From: Solwaraspora sp. WMMD791
GTDB taxonomy: Bacteria > Actinomycetota > Actinomycetes > Mycobacteriales > Micromonosporaceae
Length of the DNA: 64,000 nt
Direction: 5' to 3'
NCBI RefSeq assembly: GCF_029581195.1
Contig: NZ_CP120737.1
Span: forward strand, 6,611,001-6,675,000
Below the pieces are notes generated by a model. That model did not search any database. It saw only the letters and a program-made list of their open reading frames with translations, and was not told where the DNA came from. A program made the position numbers and the translations under genes. Below are positions 54,245 through 63,125 of the stretch, one piece after another; positions within the stretch are counted from its first letter, which is position 1; every line of letters starts with the position of its first letter.

Positions 54245-54853
54245 TCACTCGTCGGTCGGCGGGGCCGGCGGGTCGGCCTGCTCCGGCGCTTCCGGTGGGA
54301 TCGCCACGTGCAGCCGCAGCTGCGGCACCAGCATGTCGGCGACGTCCAGCGCCCGGGTCGCCCCGTCGGGCTCCCAGCCGGCCGAGCCGAGGAACGCGCG
54401 GGTCGCCGGGTCCTGCTCGTACGCCCAGGCCACGGCGGTGTCGAAACCGTCGCCGCGCCACAGGTCGACGGCGGCGGCGAGCAGCCGGCTGCCGTGCCCG
54501 CGTCGCCCCCAGCGCGGTTCGACGAGCAGGTCGGTGACGGCGGCCACCCGGTCGCCGAGCGCCTCGGCCGGCTCCTGCGGGGCCAGCGCCTGCTCGTCGA
54601 CCGGGCCGGAGGCGGCGAAGCCCACCAGATACGATTGCTCGGCCTGCTCGACGGCGACCAGCACCCGGTGTCGCGGCGACGGCGGGCTGGTGATCGCGGC
54701 GTCCCACTGCTGCGCCAGCCAGCCCTCGTCCACCTCGTCGAGCACCTGCCGGGGCAGTAGCCGACGGTAGGCGACCCGCCAGGTGGCCAACTGGAGGCGG
54801 GCGATCTCACCAGCGTCGCCCGGTCGGGCAGGACGGACATATCCGAGCGCCAT
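54245..54853 (-). CDS. GNAT-family N-acetyltransferase
   Basis: 202 residues. GNAT fold with VRPARPGDAGEIARLQLATW at the start and the acetyl-CoA loop DLLVEPRWGRRGHGSRLLAAA. The final ~25 residues are Pro/Glu/Ala-rich. Substrate unknown. It is divergent from the glycosyltransferase, with 31 bp between the starts. Confidence 0.85.
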   Translation of the reverse strand: MALGYVRPARPGDAGEIARLQLATWRVAYRRLLPRQVLDEVDEGWLAQQWDAAITSPPSPRHRVLVAVEQAEQSYLVGFAASGPVDEQALAPQEPAEALGDRVAAVTDLLVEPRWGRRGHGSRLLAAAVDLWRGDGFDTAVAWAYEQDPATRAFLGSAGWEPDGATRALDVADMLVPQLRLHVAIPPEAPEQADPPAPPTDE

Positions 54854-54884
54854 GACTGGTCAGCGTACGGACAGGGGGACGGCC

Positions 54885-56129
54885 ATGCCGCAGCGGGCCA
54901 CCGGGGGTACCGGCCGGCAGGTGGCGATCGTCGTCGCCTGCGTGGTCGTCGTCGCCGGCTTCCTCGCCGTCGCCGCCGAGCGGCACGGCTTCTTCGACCT
55001 GAAGGTCTACTACGGCGCGATGCACCACTGGTTGCGCGACGGCGGCGAACTCTACGACCACATGAAGCCGTTCAGCCAGTACGGGTTCACCTACCCGCCG
55101 TTCGCCGCCTTCGTGATGTCGCCGATGGCCCTGCTGCCGTGGCATCTGGCGATCGTGGTCAGCGTGAAGCTCGCCGTGGTGACCAGCGCGCTGCTGCTGT
55201 GGTGGCTGGTGGACCCGGTGTCGCGTCGCGAGGGCTGGACCCGCTGGTTCGCCTTCGCGCTCGCCGTCTGCCTGGTGGCGGCGTACGAGCCGATGCGGGA
55301 GACGGTCAACTTCGGCCAGGTCAACACCGTACTGCTGTTCCTGGTCGCGGCCGATCTGCTCTGGTTGGTGGCGGCCGGGTCGCCGGTGCCGCAACGGTGG
55401 CGCCGGTTCGCCGGTGTCGGGATCGGGCTGGCGACGGCGATCAAACTGACGCCCGGCATCTTCATCGTCTACCTGCTGGTCACTCGACGGTTCCGGGCTG
55501 CGTTCACCGCCGCCGCCACGGCGACCGTGGCGACCCTGTTCGCGGCGGCGTTCGCCCCGGACGCCTCCCGGGAGTTCTGGACGCAGGCGCTGTGGAACAC
55601 CGACCGGGTCGGCGCGTTGGACTTCGTCTCCAACCAGTCGCTGCGGGGGGTCGTCGCCCGGATCGACCCGCTGCACCCGAGTACGGTCGCCTGGCTGGCG
55701 TTGGTGCTGGTCACGGTGCTCTGGTGGGCGTGGCGCTGCCGCCGCGCGGTCGCCGCCGGAGACGAGGCGACCGGGCTGGCGCTGACCGGTGTGGTCGGCT
55801 GCCTGGTCAGTCCGGTCACCTGGGTGCACCACCTGGTGTGGCTGCTGCCGGCGCTGATCCTGCTGGTGGACAACGGGCTGGCGGCACCGGCGCGGTCCCG
55901 GCGGCGGCGGGCGCTGCTCGGCTTCGCCGTGGTCGGCTACCTGGTGCTGATCAGCCGGTTCGTCTGGATCTGGCGCAACGAAGACGCCGCGAATCTGCCG
56001 GGCTTCCTGGGCAGCAACGCCTACGTCTGGATCAGCATCGGGCTGCTGCTGGTGCTGCCGGTGCGGCAGTTGGACCGCTCCGCGGCCTGGCCGGCACCGG
56101 CCGCCGGTCGAGCGATCACATCGAGGTGA
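54885..56129 (+). CDS. GT87-type polyprenol-phosphate-dependent mannosyltransferase (DUF2029)
   Basis: Integral membrane glycosyltransferase of 414 residues, about ten helices, of the family that includes mycobacterial PimE. After the first helix comes an acidic residue on the outer face (ERHGFFDLKVYYGAMHHWL) and GFTYPPFAAFVMSPMALLPW, both family marks. It likely adds a sugar to a lipid or cell-envelope glycan. ATG 54885 was chosen for the CAGGGGGA before it; ATG 54852 is also in frame. The end lies inside a strong hairpin. Confidence 0.85.
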   Translation: MPQRATGGTGRQVAIVVACVVVVAGFLAVAAERHGFFDLKVYYGAMHHWLRDGGELYDHMKPFSQYGFTYPPFAAFVMSPMALLPWHLAIVVSVKLAVVTSALLLWWLVDPVSRREGWTRWFAFALAVCLVAAYEPMRETVNFGQVNTVLLFLVAADLLWLVAAGSPVPQRWRRFAGVGIGLATAIKLTPGIFIVYLLVTRRFRAAFTAAATATVATLFAAAFAPDASREFWTQALWNTDRVGALDFVSNQSLRGVVARIDPLHPSTVAWLALVLVTVLWWAWRCRRAVAAGDEATGLALTGVVGCLVSPVTWVHHLVWLLPALILLVDNGLAAPARSRRRRALLGFAVVGYLVLISRFVWIWRNEDAANLPGFLGSNAYVWISIGLLLVLPVRQLDRSAAWPAPAAGRAITSR

Positions 56130-56182
56130 CGCTGACGCACGTCAAGACGCAAAGATGACGTGCGTCAGCGTCACCTCGATGT
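56118..56182. terminator. 27-bp-stem terminator hairpin
   Basis: Perfect inverted repeat: 27-nt arms 56118-56144 and 56156-56182 around an 11-nt loop (AGACGCAAAGA). It contains the glycosyltransferase stop codon. It can serve transcripts from both directions. Confidence 0.8.
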
Positions 56183-56500
56183 CGCGGGCGGGTCATCGTG
56201 CGGCAGTGTCGGTGCTTGGGCTGGTCGCGATCAGGTATGGGCTGCGCTGGAACGCCACGGCGTGGTCGAGCCGAGACCGCGTCCGATCCAGGCGTACCCA
56301 GCAGTCGGATCGGGCCGGAGCCGGTGCTGCCCCTGACTGGATTGTCTGACGTTGATCGCCGCCACAAGCTGCCGTGGACCCGACTCCGCAAGTGTTCACG
56401 AGATTCACGGACAGGGCTGTACTCGGACCGGCCCGGTCGACCGTTTGCGGGCTCTCGCGGTCCCTCCGCAGGGCGGATGGCAGGTCTCCGATCGTGCCGG
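56183..56500. other. 318-bp gap, nothing recognised
   Basis: Between the large hairpin and the converging GNAT gene. The frames here have no ribosome sites or family resemblance, and the base composition is slightly less GC-rich than around it. It may hold remains of a lost gene, but I cannot show that. Confidence 0.4.
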
Positions 56501-57076
56501 TCAGCCGGCCAGGGCGAGGATCCGGTCGCCGGTGATCCGGGCCAGGTAGCGCAGCTCGTCGAGCCCGACCGGGGTCTGCCCCGGTGACCGGGGCACCTGG
56601 TAGACGCTGCGGTGCCCGTCGGGGCGCAGCCCGGCCGACTCGTAGAAGCGCCGGCCCCGCTGGTTGCCGTCGAGCACCCACAGCCGCATGGCCCGCCAGC
56701 CCTGGCCGGTCAGCCCGGCGATCGAGGCGGCGAGCAGGGTGCGGCCGATCCCGGTGCCCCAGCGGGTCGGGTCGACGTACATGCTGACGATCTCGCCGTA
56801 CGTCGGGTCGAGGTTGTCCCGGTCCTGGTCGATGCGGTAAGGGCCGTAGGTGCTGAACCCGACGATCTGCCCGCCGTCGGTGGCGACCAGGGTGCGGAAC
56901 GGCTGCTCCGGGTCGGCGGTGCCGACGTCGCGGCGGCGTTGTGCCCAGGCGGCGACGTTGAGCCGGTCGAGGACGTCGGCGGGGACCAGACCGGCGTAGC
57001 CGGCCTGCCACGCGCGGACGTGGACGGCGGCGATGGCCTCGGCGTCGTCCGGAGTCTCCTGCCTGACTTCTGGCAT
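56501..57076 (-). CDS. GNAT-family N-acetyltransferase
   Basis: 191 residues, GNAT fold: VRQETPDDAEAIAAVHVRAW at the start, YVDPTRWGTGIGRTLLAA as the acetyl-CoA site, and LDGNQRGRRFYESAGLRPDG. Related in pattern to the GNAT at 54245-54853. Substrate unknown. ATG at 57076, stand-alone gene. Confidence 0.88.
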   Translation of the reverse strand: MPEVRQETPDDAEAIAAVHVRAWQAGYAGLVPADVLDRLNVAAWAQRRRDVGTADPEQPFRTLVATDGGQIVGFSTYGPYRIDQDRDNLDPTYGEIVSMYVDPTRWGTGIGRTLLAASIAGLTGQGWRAMRLWVLDGNQRGRRFYESAGLRPDGHRSVYQVPRSPGQTPVGLDELRYLARITGDRILALAG

Positions 57077-57189
57077 ATGGGCTTTCTATCCTGATTAGCC
57101 CCGAACGTCCAGCAGCGCTCTCGGGTGTCGCCACCGGGTGGCCGGTGCCGTCGGCCGTACGAACCAGGCCGTGGCGGGTGCCGGTCGGG

Positions 57190-57468
57190 TCACGGCAGCA
57201 CCGCCCGGATGATCACGATGGCGACGAAGACCACGATGAAGGAGAGGTCGATGGCGGCCCCGCCGACCCGTACCGGCGGCAGCACCCGGCGGACCGGGGC
57301 CAGGACCGGCTCGGTCAGCGTGTGCAACGCGACGGTCGCCCGGGAGCGCAACGAGTCGCGGGCGCTCGGCCCGGCCAGCACCGTGCTCCAGTCGAGGATC
57401 GCGCGGCCGATGAGCAGCAGTTGGAAGATCAGCAGCAGCAGGCTCAGCAGAGCGAACAGGGGACCCAT
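57190..57468 (-). CDS. YggT family membrane protein
   Basis: 92 residues with two membrane helices ([24 protein letters not shown] and a C-terminal one, [15 protein letters not shown]) around a loop with [16 protein letters not shown], the YggT signature. The family is linked to cell division and osmotic balance. GGAGGT precedes the ATG at 57468; a longer frame upstream lacks support. Confidence 0.88.
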   Translation of the reverse strand: MGPLFALLSLLLLIFQLLLIGRAILDWSTVLAGPSARDSLRSRATVALHTLTEPVLAPVRRVLPPVRVGGAAIDLSFIVVFVAIVIIRAVLP

Positions 57469-57628
57469 CGGGGCAGACCTCCAGTGCCAGGCGGTGAGCG
57501 TTCCACTATGCCTGGCGATCGTGTGTGGCCGCTGGGAATCGCCGACGGGCGCGCCCGACGAGGGGCATCCGGTCGACAGCGCCGGCGTGGTGCGACTCTG
57601 TCGTACCGGGGCGGTAGCTTGCGTGACG

Positions 57629-58879
57629 ATGCCCGCACCAGACAGTCTCTCGCTCGCCCAGGCCCGCCGGATCGCGTTGGCCGCCCAGGGCTTCGCCGAC
57701 CCCGCGCCGACCGGCGTTCCGACCCGTCGGCACCTGCGTCGGGTGCTCGACCGGGTCGGGCTGATCCAGATCGACTCGGTCAACGTCCTGCAACGCGCCC
57801 ACTACCTGCCGCTGTACAGCCGGCTCGGCCCGTACCCGACCGACCTGCTGGACCGGGCGGCCGGGCACGCGCCCCGGGAGCTGTTCGAGTACTGGGGCCA
57901 TGAGGCGTCGTTGATCCCGGTCGACCTGCAGCCGGCGCTGCGCTGGCGGATGGCCCGCGCCCGCGACGACGCCTGGGGCGGGGTCCGACGGATCGCCGTC
58001 GAGCAGCCCGAGCTGGTCGCCCGCGTCCTCGAAGAGGTACGCACCCGAGGCCCGGTCACCGCCGCGCAACTGGAGCAGGACACCGTCCGTCCCACCGGCA
58101 ACTGGGGGTGGAACTGGTCGGCGGTCAAGACCGCCCTCGAGTACCTCTTCTGGGCCGGCGAGATCACCTCCGCCGGGCGGACCAGCACCTTCGCGCGGCG
58201 CTACGACGTACCGCAGCGGGTGCTGCCGCCCCGGGTCCTCGCCGCGCCGACGCCGACGACGGCCGAGGCGCACCGGCAGCTGGTCGAGATCGCCGCCCGC
58301 TGCCTCGGCGTGGCCGCCGAGCCGGAGCTGCGGGACTACTTCCGGCTGTCGGCGGCCGCGGTCCGGCCGGTCGTGGCCGACCTCGTCGCCGACGGCATCC
58401 TGCGCCCGGTCCGGGTGCAGGGCTGGTCGCAGACAGCCTACCTGCACCATCAGACCCGACTACCGCGCTGGATCCGGGCCGCCACGCTGCTCAGCCCGTT
58501 CGACCCGGTGGTCTGGGAGCGGGCCCGCACCGAGCGGCTGTTCGGGCTGCGGTACCGCATCGAGATCTACGTACCGGCCGCACAGCGGGTGCACGGCTAC
58601 TACGTACTGCCGTTTCTCGACGGCGACCGGCTCACCGCGTTGGTCGACCTCAAGGCGGACCGGCCGGCCGGGGTGCTGCGGGTGCCGGCGGCCTGGCCGG
58701 TGCCCGGTGTCACCACCGACCCGCAGCAGACCGCGGTGGCCCTCGCCGACGAGCTGGTCCGGCTGGCCGGCTGGCTCGGCCTGTCGCAGGTCGCCGCACC
58801 GGTCGCCGGCGACCTGGCCGGCCCGTTGACCCGGGCACTGACTGCCGCCGGTGCACGTGGCGCGGTCGGTGTACCGTGA
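57629..58879 (+). CDS. AlkZ/YcaQ-like winged-helix DNA glycosylase
   Basis: 416 residues of the HTH_42 (DUF1006) family, whose studied members unhook DNA crosslinks or bulky base adducts. Visible parts: an N-terminal winged helix ([42 protein letters not shown]), the HTH array in the middle ([20 protein letters not shown]) and the C-terminal beta-barrel ([19 protein letters not shown]). The active-site region reads QID, which would match the Q-x-D form of YcaQ rather than the Q-x-Q form of AlkZ. ATG at 57629; a GTG at 57623 is in frame. No toxin cluster adjoins it, so a general repair role is likely. Confidence 0.85.
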   Translation: MPAPDSLSLAQARRIALAAQGFADPAPTGVPTRRHLRRVLDRVGLIQIDSVNVLQRAHYLPLYSRLGPYPTDLLDRAAGHAPRELFEYWGHEASLIPVDLQPALRWRMARARDDAWGGVRRIAVEQPELVARVLEEVRTRGPVTAAQLEQDTVRPTGNWGWNWSAVKTALEYLFWAGEITSAGRTSTFARRYDVPQRVLPPRVLAAPTPTTAEAHRQLVEIAARCLGVAAEPELRDYFRLSAAAVRPVVADLVADGILRPVRVQGWSQTAYLHHQTRLPRWIRAATLLSPFDPVVWERARTERLFGLRYRIEIYVPAAQRVHGYYVLPFLDGDRLTALVDLKADRPAGVLRVPAAWPVPGVTTDPQQTAVALADELVRLAGWLGLSQVAAPVAGDLAGPLTRALTAAGARGAVGVP

Positions 58880-58908
58880 AACCTTCCAGTGCTGCAGGAG
58901 GAGGGGCG

Positions 58909-59535
58909 ATGGCGGGTCAGGACGGCACGGCCGCGAGCGCAGCCGCCGTCGACGCGCAGCCGCCGTCGACCGGCCCGACCCCGACCGGGTACGCCGACCC
59001 GCACACGCACCACCCACCACCATCTGACGCCGCCGCGTACGCCTACCCGTACCCGGGCGGCCACCACGGCGGCCCGCCGCAGCCGCAGCCGGACCGGCTG
59101 ACCCGGCTGGTCAACCACGCGTGGGCGCGGTCGCCGCGCTGGCTGGCCCCGCTGGCGGTGCTCGGCTGCATCGGTGCCGCCGCCGGCTACACGGTGCTCA
59201 CCGACCCGGCCACCAGCACCGCCGACGCCGCCCCGACCTGCCTGCTGAAGCTGACCACCGGGCTGGACTGCCCCGGCTGCGGCGGCACCCGGGCGGTCTG
59301 GTACCTGCTCAACGGCGACCTCGGTGCCGCCGCCCGGCACCACGTGCTGCTGGTCTTCGCGATCCCGTTCCTGCTCTACGTCTACGTCGCCTGGGCCGGC
59401 CAGCACATGGGCCGGTGGCGGCTGCCGCAGCTGGCGATGACCCCGAAGGTGATCGGCTGGTTCCTCGGCGCCTGGCTGGCCTTCTCGGTGCTGCGCAACC
59501 TGCCGTGGCCGCCGTTCACCTGGTTCTACGTCTGA
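58909..59535 (+). CDS. DUF2752 membrane protein with Pro/His-rich N-terminus
   Basis: 208 residues. A long hydrophilic N-terminus (about 70 residues rich in Pro, His, Tyr) precedes three membrane helices. The DUF2752 motif [20 protein letters not shown] stands between helices 1 and 2, with two cysteines that could bind metal or form a disulfide. Strong AGGAGGAGGGG ribosome site before ATG 58909. Unknown function. Confidence 0.83.
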   Translation: MAGQDGTAASAAAVDAQPPSTGPTPTGYADPHTHHPPPSDAAAYAYPYPGGHHGGPPQPQPDRLTRLVNHAWARSPRWLAPLAVLGCIGAAAGYTVLTDPATSTADAAPTCLLKLTTGLDCPGCGGTRAVWYLLNGDLGAAARHHVLLVFAIPFLLYVYVAWAGQHMGRWRLPQLAMTPKVIGWFLGAWLAFSVLRNLPWPPFTWFYV

Positions 59536-59581
59536 TTGCCCGTGTTGCTCGTGGTGCGGGCCGACAACTAGAGTCCGAGAA

Positions 59582-60337
59582 ATGCCGGAAATCGTGTCGC
59601 CGCAGGTCACGCTGATCGCCTGGACCCACTTCGAGCCGCCCGCCGATGTCGACTGGTCCACCGACGCCGACGGCGGTCAGGCGTTGGCCGAGTTCGCCGG
59701 CCGGGCCTGCTACCAGTCGTGGCGCAAGCCCAACCCGGCGACCGCCACCAACGCCGGCTACCTGCGGCACATCCTGGACAGCGGCCACCTGTCGGTGCTG
59801 GAGCACGGCAGCGTCACCTTCTACCTGACCGGGATCTCCCGTTCGTTGACCCACGAGCTGATCCGGCACCGGCACTTCTCCTACTCCCAGCTGTCCCAGC
59901 GGTACGTGCCCGAACGCGACGCCGCCATGGTCGAGCCGGCGGTCATCGCCGAGGACCCGCAGCTGCATCAGCAGTTCGTCGCCGCCGCCGAGGCGAGTGT
60001 GCGGGCCTACACCGAGCTGCTGGAAGGCCTGGAGAAGCGGTTCGCCGACGAGCCCAACCCGACGCTGCGCCGCAAGCAGGCCCGGCAGGCGGCGCGGGCG
60101 GTGCTGCCGAACGCCACCGAGACCCGGATCGTGGTCACCGGCAACTACCGGGCCTGGCGGCACTTCATCGGCATGCGGGCCACCGAGCACGCCGACGTGG
60201 AGATCCGCGAGCTGGCGGTGGAGTGCCTGCGGCAGTTGCAGCGGGTCGCGCCGAGTGTCTTCGCCGACTTCGAGATCAGCCAGCTGCCGGACGGCAGCGA
60301 GGTCGCCGCCAGCCCGTACACCCGGCAGGGGGAGTAG
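59582..60337 (+). CDS. thyX: FAD-dependent thymidylate synthase
   Basis: Makes dTMP from dUMP with methylene-tetrahydrofolate and NADPH, using FAD. 251 residues with the ThyX motif [13 protein letters not shown] at 95-107 (RHR-x7-S-x-R) and [18 protein letters not shown]. Located before dapA as in mycobacteria. Confidence 0.97.
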   Translation: MPEIVSPQVTLIAWTHFEPPADVDWSTDADGGQALAEFAGRACYQSWRKPNPATATNAGYLRHILDSGHLSVLEHGSVTFYLTGISRSLTHELIRHRHFSYSQLSQRYVPERDAAMVEPAVIAEDPQLHQQFVAAAEASVRAYTELLEGLEKRFADEPNPTLRRKQARQAARAVLPNATETRIVVTGNYRAWRHFIGMRATEHADVEIRELAVECLRQLQRVAPSVFADFEISQLPDGSEVAASPYTRQGE

Positions 60338-60397
60338 GCCGTCCGCCCGTACCGCCAGCGCTGAAATCGCGGTGCGCCCGTCCGATAGGTTGTCCGT

Positions 60398-61321
60398 ATG
60401 ACGCAGCACCACCTAGCCGGTTCCGGGGCGGGGAGACCGACCCCGTTCGGGCGGCTCCTGACCGCCATGGTCACCCCGATGCACGACGACGGCTCGCTCG
60501 ACTTCGACGGCGCGGCGCGGCTGGCCAGCTACCTGGTCGACGAGCAGGCCAACGACGCGTTGGTGATCAGCGGCACCACGGGCGAGTCGCCGACCACCAG
60601 CGACGCGGAGAAGGAGCAACTGCTCCGGGTCGTCGTCGACGCCGTCGGGGACCGGGCCAAGGTGGTGGCCGGCGTCGGCACCAACGACACCCGGCACACC
60701 GTCGAGCTGGCGGTCGCCGCCGAGAAGGCCGGCGCGCACGGGCTGCTGGTGGTCACGCCGTACTACAACAAGCCGCCGCAGGCCGGGGTGGTCCGGCACT
60801 TCACCGAGGTCGCCGACGCGACCGGGCTGCCGGTGATGGCGTACGACATCCCGCACCGCGCCGGGATCGCGATCGCCACCGAGACCCTGGTGCGCCTGGC
60901 CGAGCACGAGCGGATCGTCGCGGTCAAGGACGCCAAGGGTGACCTGGTCGCCACCTCCTGGGCGACCAGCCGCACCGATCTGGCGTTCTACTGTGGTGAC
61001 GACGCGCTCACCCTGCCGACGCTGGCGATCGGCGGGGTCGGGCTGGTCGGCACCTCGACCCACCTGACCGGCGCGTTGACCAAGCAGATGATCGAGGCGT
61101 ACGTCGCCGGTGACCAGGCCACCGCGCTGGCGCTGCACCACCGGCTGCTGCCGCTGTTCACCGGGATCTTCCGTAGCCCCGGCACCATCCTGGTCAAGGC
61201 GGCGTTGGCGACACTGGACCTGCCCGCCGGCCCGGTCCGTTCGCCACTGGTCGAGGCCACCGACACCGAGCTGGACCAGTTGCGCGCCGACTGCGCCGCG
61301 GCCGGACTGGAGCTGCCGTGA
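60398..61321 (+). CDS. dapA: 4-hydroxy-tetrahydrodipicolinate synthase
   Basis: Condenses pyruvate with aspartate semialdehyde, the first step of the lysine branch. 307 residues; Schiff-base K177 (IVAVKDAKG), Y149 (MAYDIPHRAG), and the TGESPTTSDAEK motif. The stop overlaps the RNase J start (GTGA). Its partner dapB is at 53417. Confidence 0.97.
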   Translation: MTQHHLAGSGAGRPTPFGRLLTAMVTPMHDDGSLDFDGAARLASYLVDEQANDALVISGTTGESPTTSDAEKEQLLRVVVDAVGDRAKVVAGVGTNDTRHTVELAVAAEKAGAHGLLVVTPYYNKPPQAGVVRHFTEVADATGLPVMAYDIPHRAGIAIATETLVRLAEHERIVAVKDAKGDLVATSWATSRTDLAFYCGDDALTLPTLAIGGVGLVGTSTHLTGALTKQMIEAYVAGDQATALALHHRLLPLFTGIFRSPGTILVKAALATLDLPAGPVRSPLVEATDTELDQLRADCAAAGLELP

Positions 61322-63006
61322 GCCAGGCACACGTCGACATGGATCTGCCGCCGCAGCTGCCGCCGGGCGGGTTGCGGGTCATCCCGTTGGGTGGGCTCGG
61401 AGCCATCGGGCGCAACATGACGGTCTTCGAGTTCGACGGCAAACTGCTGATCGTCGACTGCGGGGTGCTCTTCCCGGACGTCGAGCAGCCCGGTGTCGAC
61501 CTGATCCTGCCGGATTTCGCCCCGATCCTGGACCGGCTCGCCGACGTGCAGGCGATCGTGCTGACCCACGGTCACGAGGACCACATCGGCGCGGTGCCGT
61601 ACCTGCTCGCCCACAAGCCGGACATCCCCTTGGTCGGGTCGCAGTTCACCCTGGCGCTGGTCGAGGCGAAGCTGGCCGAGCGGCGGATCGACCCGTACAC
61701 GCTGACTGTCCGGGAGGGCCAACGGGAGCGGATCGGGCCGTTCGAGTGCGAGTTCTTCGCGGTGAACCACTCCATCCCGGACGCACTGGCGGTGGCCATC
61801 CGGACCCCGGCCGGACTGGTGCTGCACACCGGTGACTTCAAGATGGACCAGTTGCCGCTGGACGGGCGGATCACCGACCTGGCCGGATTCGCCCGGCTCG
61901 GGGCCGAAGGCGTCGACCTGCTGCTGTCGGACTCCACCAACGCCGAGATTCCCGGCTTCGTCACCCCGGAACGCGACATCGGGCCGGTGCTGGACTCGAT
62001 CTTCGGCAAGGCCAAGGGCCGGATCATCGTGGCGAGCTTCGCCTCCCACGTGCACCGGGTGCAGCAGGTGCTGGACTCGGCGTACGAGTACGACCGCAAG
62101 GTCGCGCTGATCGGCCGGTCGATGGTGCGCAACATGGGCATCGCCCGCGATCTCGGCCTGCTGCGGATTCCGCCCGGTCTGGTGGTGGGGCTGGACGAGG
62201 CGACGGCGTTGCCGCCGGACCGGATCGTGCTGATGTCCACCGGTTCGCAGGGTGAGCCGATGAGCGCGCTGGGCCGGATGGCCACCGGCGACCACCGGCA
62301 CATCACCGTCGCCCCGGGCGACACCGTGGTGCTGGCCAGTTCGCTGGTGCCGGGCAACGAAACGTCGGTCTACCGGGTGATCAACCAGCTGTCCCGGGCC
62401 GGGGCGACCGTGATCCACAAGGACGTGGCGAAGGTGCACGTCTCCGGGCACGCGCCGGCGGGGGAGCTGCTGTACCTGCTCAACGTGGTGCGGCCGAGCA
62501 ACCTGCTGCCGGTGCACGGTGAGTGGCGGCACCTGCGGGCGCACGCCCGACTGGGCATCGAATCCGGTCTGGACCCGCAGCGGGTGGTGCTCTGCGAGGA
62601 CGGCGACGTGGTCGACCTGGTCGACGGGCACGCCACTCTGGTCGGCCACGTCAAGAGCCGGTACGTCTATGTGGACGGTCTCGCCGTCGGCGACGTCGGT
62701 GAGTCGTTGCTGACCGAGCGTCGAATCCTCGGCGACGGCGGATTCATCGCCGCGACCGTGGTGGTCGACTCGGTCACCGGCAAGGTCGTCGGCGGCCCCA
62801 CCGTGTCGGCGAAGGGGTTCTCCGAGGACCCGGAGGCGTTCAACGCGGTGGTTCCGCTGATCACCGAGGCACTGGGGCGGGCCGCCGCCGACGGCATCAC
62901 CGACCCGCACCAGTTGCAGCAGGTGGTCCGCCGGATCGTCGGGCGCTGGGTCAACGACGCGTACCGCCGTCGGCCGATGATCGTGCCGACCGTGGTGGAG
63001 GTCTGA
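61318..63006 (+). CDS. rnj: Ribonuclease J
   Basis: Metallo-beta-lactamase/beta-CASP RNase with endo- and 5'-3' exonuclease activity in mRNA decay and rRNA maturation. 562 residues. The zinc motif HGHEDH is at 84-89. Further on come the second-site region NHSIPDALAVAI, HTGDFKMD, the beta-CASP motifs (SDSTNAEIPG; ASFASHVHRVQQV) and the C-terminal domain. GTG at 61318 is coupled to dapA, an order conserved in actinobacteria. Confidence 0.96.
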   Translation: MSQAHVDMDLPPQLPPGGLRVIPLGGLGAIGRNMTVFEFDGKLLIVDCGVLFPDVEQPGVDLILPDFAPILDRLADVQAIVLTHGHEDHIGAVPYLLAHKPDIPLVGSQFTLALVEAKLAERRIDPYTLTVREGQRERIGPFECEFFAVNHSIPDALAVAIRTPAGLVLHTGDFKMDQLPLDGRITDLAGFARLGAEGVDLLLSDSTNAEIPGFVTPERDIGPVLDSIFGKAKGRIIVASFASHVHRVQQVLDSAYEYDRKVALIGRSMVRNMGIARDLGLLRIPPGLVVGLDEATALPPDRIVLMSTGSQGEPMSALGRMATGDHRHITVAPGDTVVLASSLVPGNETSVYRVINQLSRAGATVIHKDVAKVHVSGHAPAGELLYLLNVVRPSNLLPVHGEWRHLRAHARLGIESGLDPQRVVLCEDGDVVDLVDGHATLVGHVKSRYVYVDGLAVGDVGESLLTERRILGDGGFIAATVVVDSVTGKVVGGPTVSAKGFSEDPEAFNAVVPLITEALGRAAADGITDPHQLQQVVRRIVGRWVNDAYRRRPMIVPTVVEV

Positions 63007-63047
63007 GGACGCGCATCGGGTGGCACAGGTCTGAAGACGCGCTGACG

Positions 63048-63072
63048 GGTCGCCGGGGCTGACCCGGCGACC
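63048..63072 (+). terminator. 10-bp stem terminator after RNase J
   Basis: GGTCGCCGGG pairs with CCCGGCGACC around GCTGA, 41 bp after the stop codon. No T-run. The left part (63041-63057) is identical over 17 nt to part of the hairpin at 30072-30108. Confidence 0.65.
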
Positions 63073-63125
63073 AGTTGGCGGCATACTGGACCGACAGTTA
63101 CCTACCGTGGTCCGGAAGGCCTGGC

